Positions 41,249 through 43,642 of a stretch of DNA of 43,642 nucleotides are shown one piece after another. The notes beneath the pieces are model-generated. The model was not told where the DNA came from. It did not search any database and saw nothing but the letters and a program-made list of their open reading frames with translations. The DNA comes from Hyphomicrobiales bacterium. Lineage in GTDB: Bacteria; Pseudomonadota; Alphaproteobacteria; Rhizobiales; Beijerinckiaceae. The stretch covers positions 1-43,642 of the forward strand of contig JAPLOV010000167.1 of NCBI GenBank assembly GCA_026400565.1, read 5' to 3'. The position numbers and the translations under genes were made by a program. Each line of letters starts with the position of its first letter. The stretch's first letter is position 1.

Positions 41249-43563
41249 ATGTCCGCTACGGGAATCGGCGCCTCCGTCCGCCGCAAGGAAGACCACCGTT
41301 TCATCACCGGCTCGGGCCGTTACACCGACGACATCAACAGGCCTGGGCAGGCCCATGCCTACTTCCTGCGCTCGCCGCACGCCCATGCCACGATCAAGAG
41401 GATCGATGCCTCCAGGGCGCTGGCGATGCCGGGTGTCCTGGCCGTCCTGACAGGCGATGATCTCGCCGCCGACAAGATCGGCGGGCTGATCTGCGGCTGG
41501 ATGATCCACAACAAGGATGGCTCACCCATGCGGGCCGGCGGGCATCCGGCGCTGGCGCAGGGCAAGGTGCGCTATGTCGGCGACCATGTGGCGGTGATCA
41601 TCGCCGACACCCTGGCGCAGGCTCGCGATGCGTCGGAAGCGGTGGTGGTCGATTACGGCGTGCTGCCGGCGGTGGTCGACACCGCGACGGCCATGACGTC
41701 CAAGACCGTGGTCCACGACGTGGCGCCGAACAATTCGGTCTACAACTGGCATCTGGGCAACAAGGACGACACCGAAAAGGCCTTCAAGGCGGCCAGGCAT
41801 GTCGTCAAGATGAACATCGTCAACAACCGCCTTGCGCCCAATCCGATGGAGCCACGCGCCGCGATCGGGCTCTACGACAAGGCCGAGGATCACTACACGC
41901 TCTACACGACCAGCCAGAACCCGCATGTGGCGCGACTGGTGCTGTCGGCCTTCATCGGCATCGCGCCGGAGAACAAGCTGCGCGTGGTGGCCCCTGATGT
42001 CGGCGGAGGCTTCGGCTCCAAGATCTTCATCTATGCGGAGGAGACGGTTTGCGTCTGGGCCTCCAAGAAGGTCGGCCGCCCGGTGAAGTGGAACTCCGAT
42101 CGCACCGAGGCCTTCCTCAGCGATGCCCATGGCCGCGACCATGTGACCGAAGCGCAGATGGCGATCGACGAGAACGGCAAGATCACCGGTCTGCGCGTTC
42201 ACACCATCGCCAATCTCGGCGCCTACCTGTCGACCTTCTCGTCGTCGGTGCCGACTTATCTCTATGCGCCGCTGCTGTCGGGCCAGTACAACATCCCGGC
42301 GATCTATGCCGAGGTGGATGCCGTTTACACGACGACAGCACCGGTTGACGCCTATCGCGGGGCAGGGCGGCCGGAAGCCACGTACGTGGTCGAGCGGCTG
42401 GTCGAGGTTGCGGCCCGGCAACTTGGCATCGATCCGGCCAAGTTCCGCCAGATGAACTACATCACCAAGTTCCCGCACCAGACACCTGTGATCATGATGT
42501 ATGACGCCGGCAATTATAACGCTTCGATGAAGAAGGCGCTGGACGCGGCGGACTACAAGGGCTTCGGCAAGCGCCGCAAGGAGGCCGAAAAGCGTGGCAA
42601 GCTGCGCGGCATCGGCTTCTCGTCCTATATCGAGGCCTGCGGCATCGCGCCGTCGGCGGCGGTGGGCTCGCTCGGTGCCGGCGTCGGCTTGTGGGAATCG
42701 GCGGAAGTCAGGGTCAATCCGATCGGCACCGTGGAAATCCTGACGGGCTCGCACAGCCATGGCCAGGGCCATGAAACCACCTTCGCCCAACTGGTCTGCG
42801 AGCGTCTGGGCGTGCCGCTGGAGAGTGTCTCCATCATCCATGGCGACACCGACAAGGTGCAGATGGGCATGGGCACCTACGGCTCGCGCTCCGGTGCGGT
42901 CGGCATGTCAGCGATTTCCAGCTCGAAGCTTCCGAGAAGGACATCGATTTCAAGGACGGCAAGTTCTCGGTGAAGGGCACGGACAAGACGCTCGACTTCG
43001 GGGCTTGCGCGCTTCAGGCCTACATCGCCCACAAGTTCAACGGGCAGGATCTGGAGCCTGGCCTGAAGGAGGGTGCGTTCTACGATCCGACGAACTTCAC
43101 CTTCCCGGCGGGCGTGCACATCGCCGAGGTCGAGGTCGATCCCGACACCGGCGTCACCAAGGTGGTCAACTGGACGGCGGTCGATGATTTCGGCGTGGTC
43201 ATCAACCCGATGATCGTCGAGGGGCAGGTCCATGGCGGCATCGCCCAGGGCATCGGCCAGGCCATGCTGGAAGGCGTGGTCTACGACAAGGAAGGCCAGC
43301 TGGTGACGGCAAGCTACATGGACTACTGCATGCCGCGCGCCGATGACCTGCCATCCTTCACGGTCGGGATGACTGTGACGGCCTGTCCGTCCAACCCGCT
43401 CGGCATCAAGGGCTGCGGGGAGGCCGGCGCGATTGCTGCTCCGCCAGCGCTGATCAATGCCATCACCGATGCGGTCGGGCATGAGGACGTGGCCATGCCG
43501 GCCACGCCGAAAGTGGTCTAACGGGCTGCACAGAAGGCCCTGAAGAAGATGGCTGCCGAGTAA
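41249..43563 (+). pseudogene. coxL: Form II CoxL-like molybdenum hydroxylase large subunit, broken by internal deletion and premature stop
   Basis: Starts MSATGIGASVRRKEDHRFITGSGRYTDDI at 41249. The Mo-pyranopterin subunit is normal to about residue 555, including GGGFGSK, and AYRGAGR at 368–374, the form II signature (form I has AYxCSFR). At about 42912–42918, after SRSGAVGMSA, the frame shifts and continues as LEASEKDIDFKDGKFSVKG; about 20 residues normally joining these are absent. The second frame runs to the active-site-like GIKGCGEAGAIAAP but ends at a TAA (43519–43521) 13 codons before the natural-looking end RAAQKALKKMAAE followed by TAA at 43561. As read, no functional enzyme can be made without sequence error or frameshifting. 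Confidence 0.85.
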
Positions 43564-43577
43564 TCCGCGCATTTGCT

Positions 43578-43600
43578 CCCTCTCCCCTTGTGGGAGAGGG
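43578..43600. repeat. REP-like palindrome CCCTCTCCC/GGGAGAGGG
   Basis: CCCTCTCCC (43578–43586), 5-base loop, GGGAGAGGG (43592–43600), just after the coxL end. The same CCCTCTCC...GGGAGAGGG hairpin style occurs as a dispersed intergenic repeat in many proteobacteria. Nothing else is recognisable before the window ends at 43642, where coxM might start beyond. Confidence 0.7.
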
Positions 43601-43642
43601 CCTGGGAGAAGGGGTTTGCCCATTCTGCCCGTTTCGACTTCA

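Noticed and set aside
1-43642. Phage defence, toxin–antitoxin, CRISPR, transposase, integrase or tRNA genes
   Set aside because: No sequence on either strand shows repeats-with-spacers, DDE or tyrosine/serine recombinase motifs, tRNA cloverleaf with CCA context, or a paired small toxin–antitoxin layout.

Overview
The window is high-GC chromosomal DNA from an alphaproteobacterium, most likely order Hyphomicrobiales (Rhizobiales). The evidence is the neighbourhood folE / IscU-like scaffold / yidD / thrS, DUF2336 and DUF3126 proteins, a DUF6867-type gene inside a liv operon, an Hpt–receiver pair, a CtrA-like TTAA-N7-TTAA site, and a form II carbon-monoxide-dehydrogenase-type molybdenum hydroxylase cluster. 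Genus cannot be fixed from the sequence alone. I see no tRNA or rRNA genes, CRISPR array, insertion sequence, prophage or plasmid functions.

Layout. 1–7040: housekeeping block with folE (partial, minus), Fe-S scaffold, MAPEG protein, yidD, a secreted ClpP-fold protein (minus), thrS, and a DUF2157/GDYXXLXY membrane pair. 7040–10870: a secreted protein and a nitroreductase diverging from a small tandem repeat, a flavin reductase-like protein, a 66-aa membrane protein, and a MaoC–CoA-lyase pair (minus). 10940–15300: lytic transglycosylase + DUF2336 (plus), then Hpt + receiver and NAD kinase (minus). 15400–19000: Tat-exported metallo-hydrolase, an internally deleted LysR regulator, a small ORF + tautomerase, and a FAD amine/amino-acid oxidase. 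19250–25000: BASS-type transporter, rpe, purB, GNAT, RBBP9-like hydrolase, membrane proteins, DUF3126. 25400–31090: a complete branched-chain amino acid ABC transporter (livH-M-G-F, DUF6867, then a separately spaced binding protein gene ending in a strong terminator). 31250–33004: ccdA and cysE, divergent. 33050–39035: a hydroxyproline-like catabolic cluster (epimerase pseudogene, FAD oxidase, two-subunit aconitase X, PcaB-like lyase, divergent flavin reductase). 39180–43642: coxG, a secreted protein, coxS and a damaged coxL of form II type.

How they work together. The liv operon imports branched-chain (or other) amino acids. The 33–39 kb cluster reads as catabolism of a hydroxyproline or related cyclic imino acid: racemase/epimerase, D-amino acid oxidase and aconitase X dehydratase. 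The cox genes encode a Mo/Fe-S/FAD hydroxylase whose substrate may not be CO.

The most notable feature is that three genes (LysR at 16.5 kb, the epimerase at 33 kb, coxL at 41–43.5 kb) each lack an internal segment while both flanks remain well conserved. This could be real gene decay or an assembly problem, and it should be settled before any functional reading of the two catabolic clusters. I found no convincing new defence or mobile system. The best candidates for new biology are the aconitase X/PcaB-like cluster, the hairpin in the liv leader, and the Hpt–receiver pair lacking a kinase.
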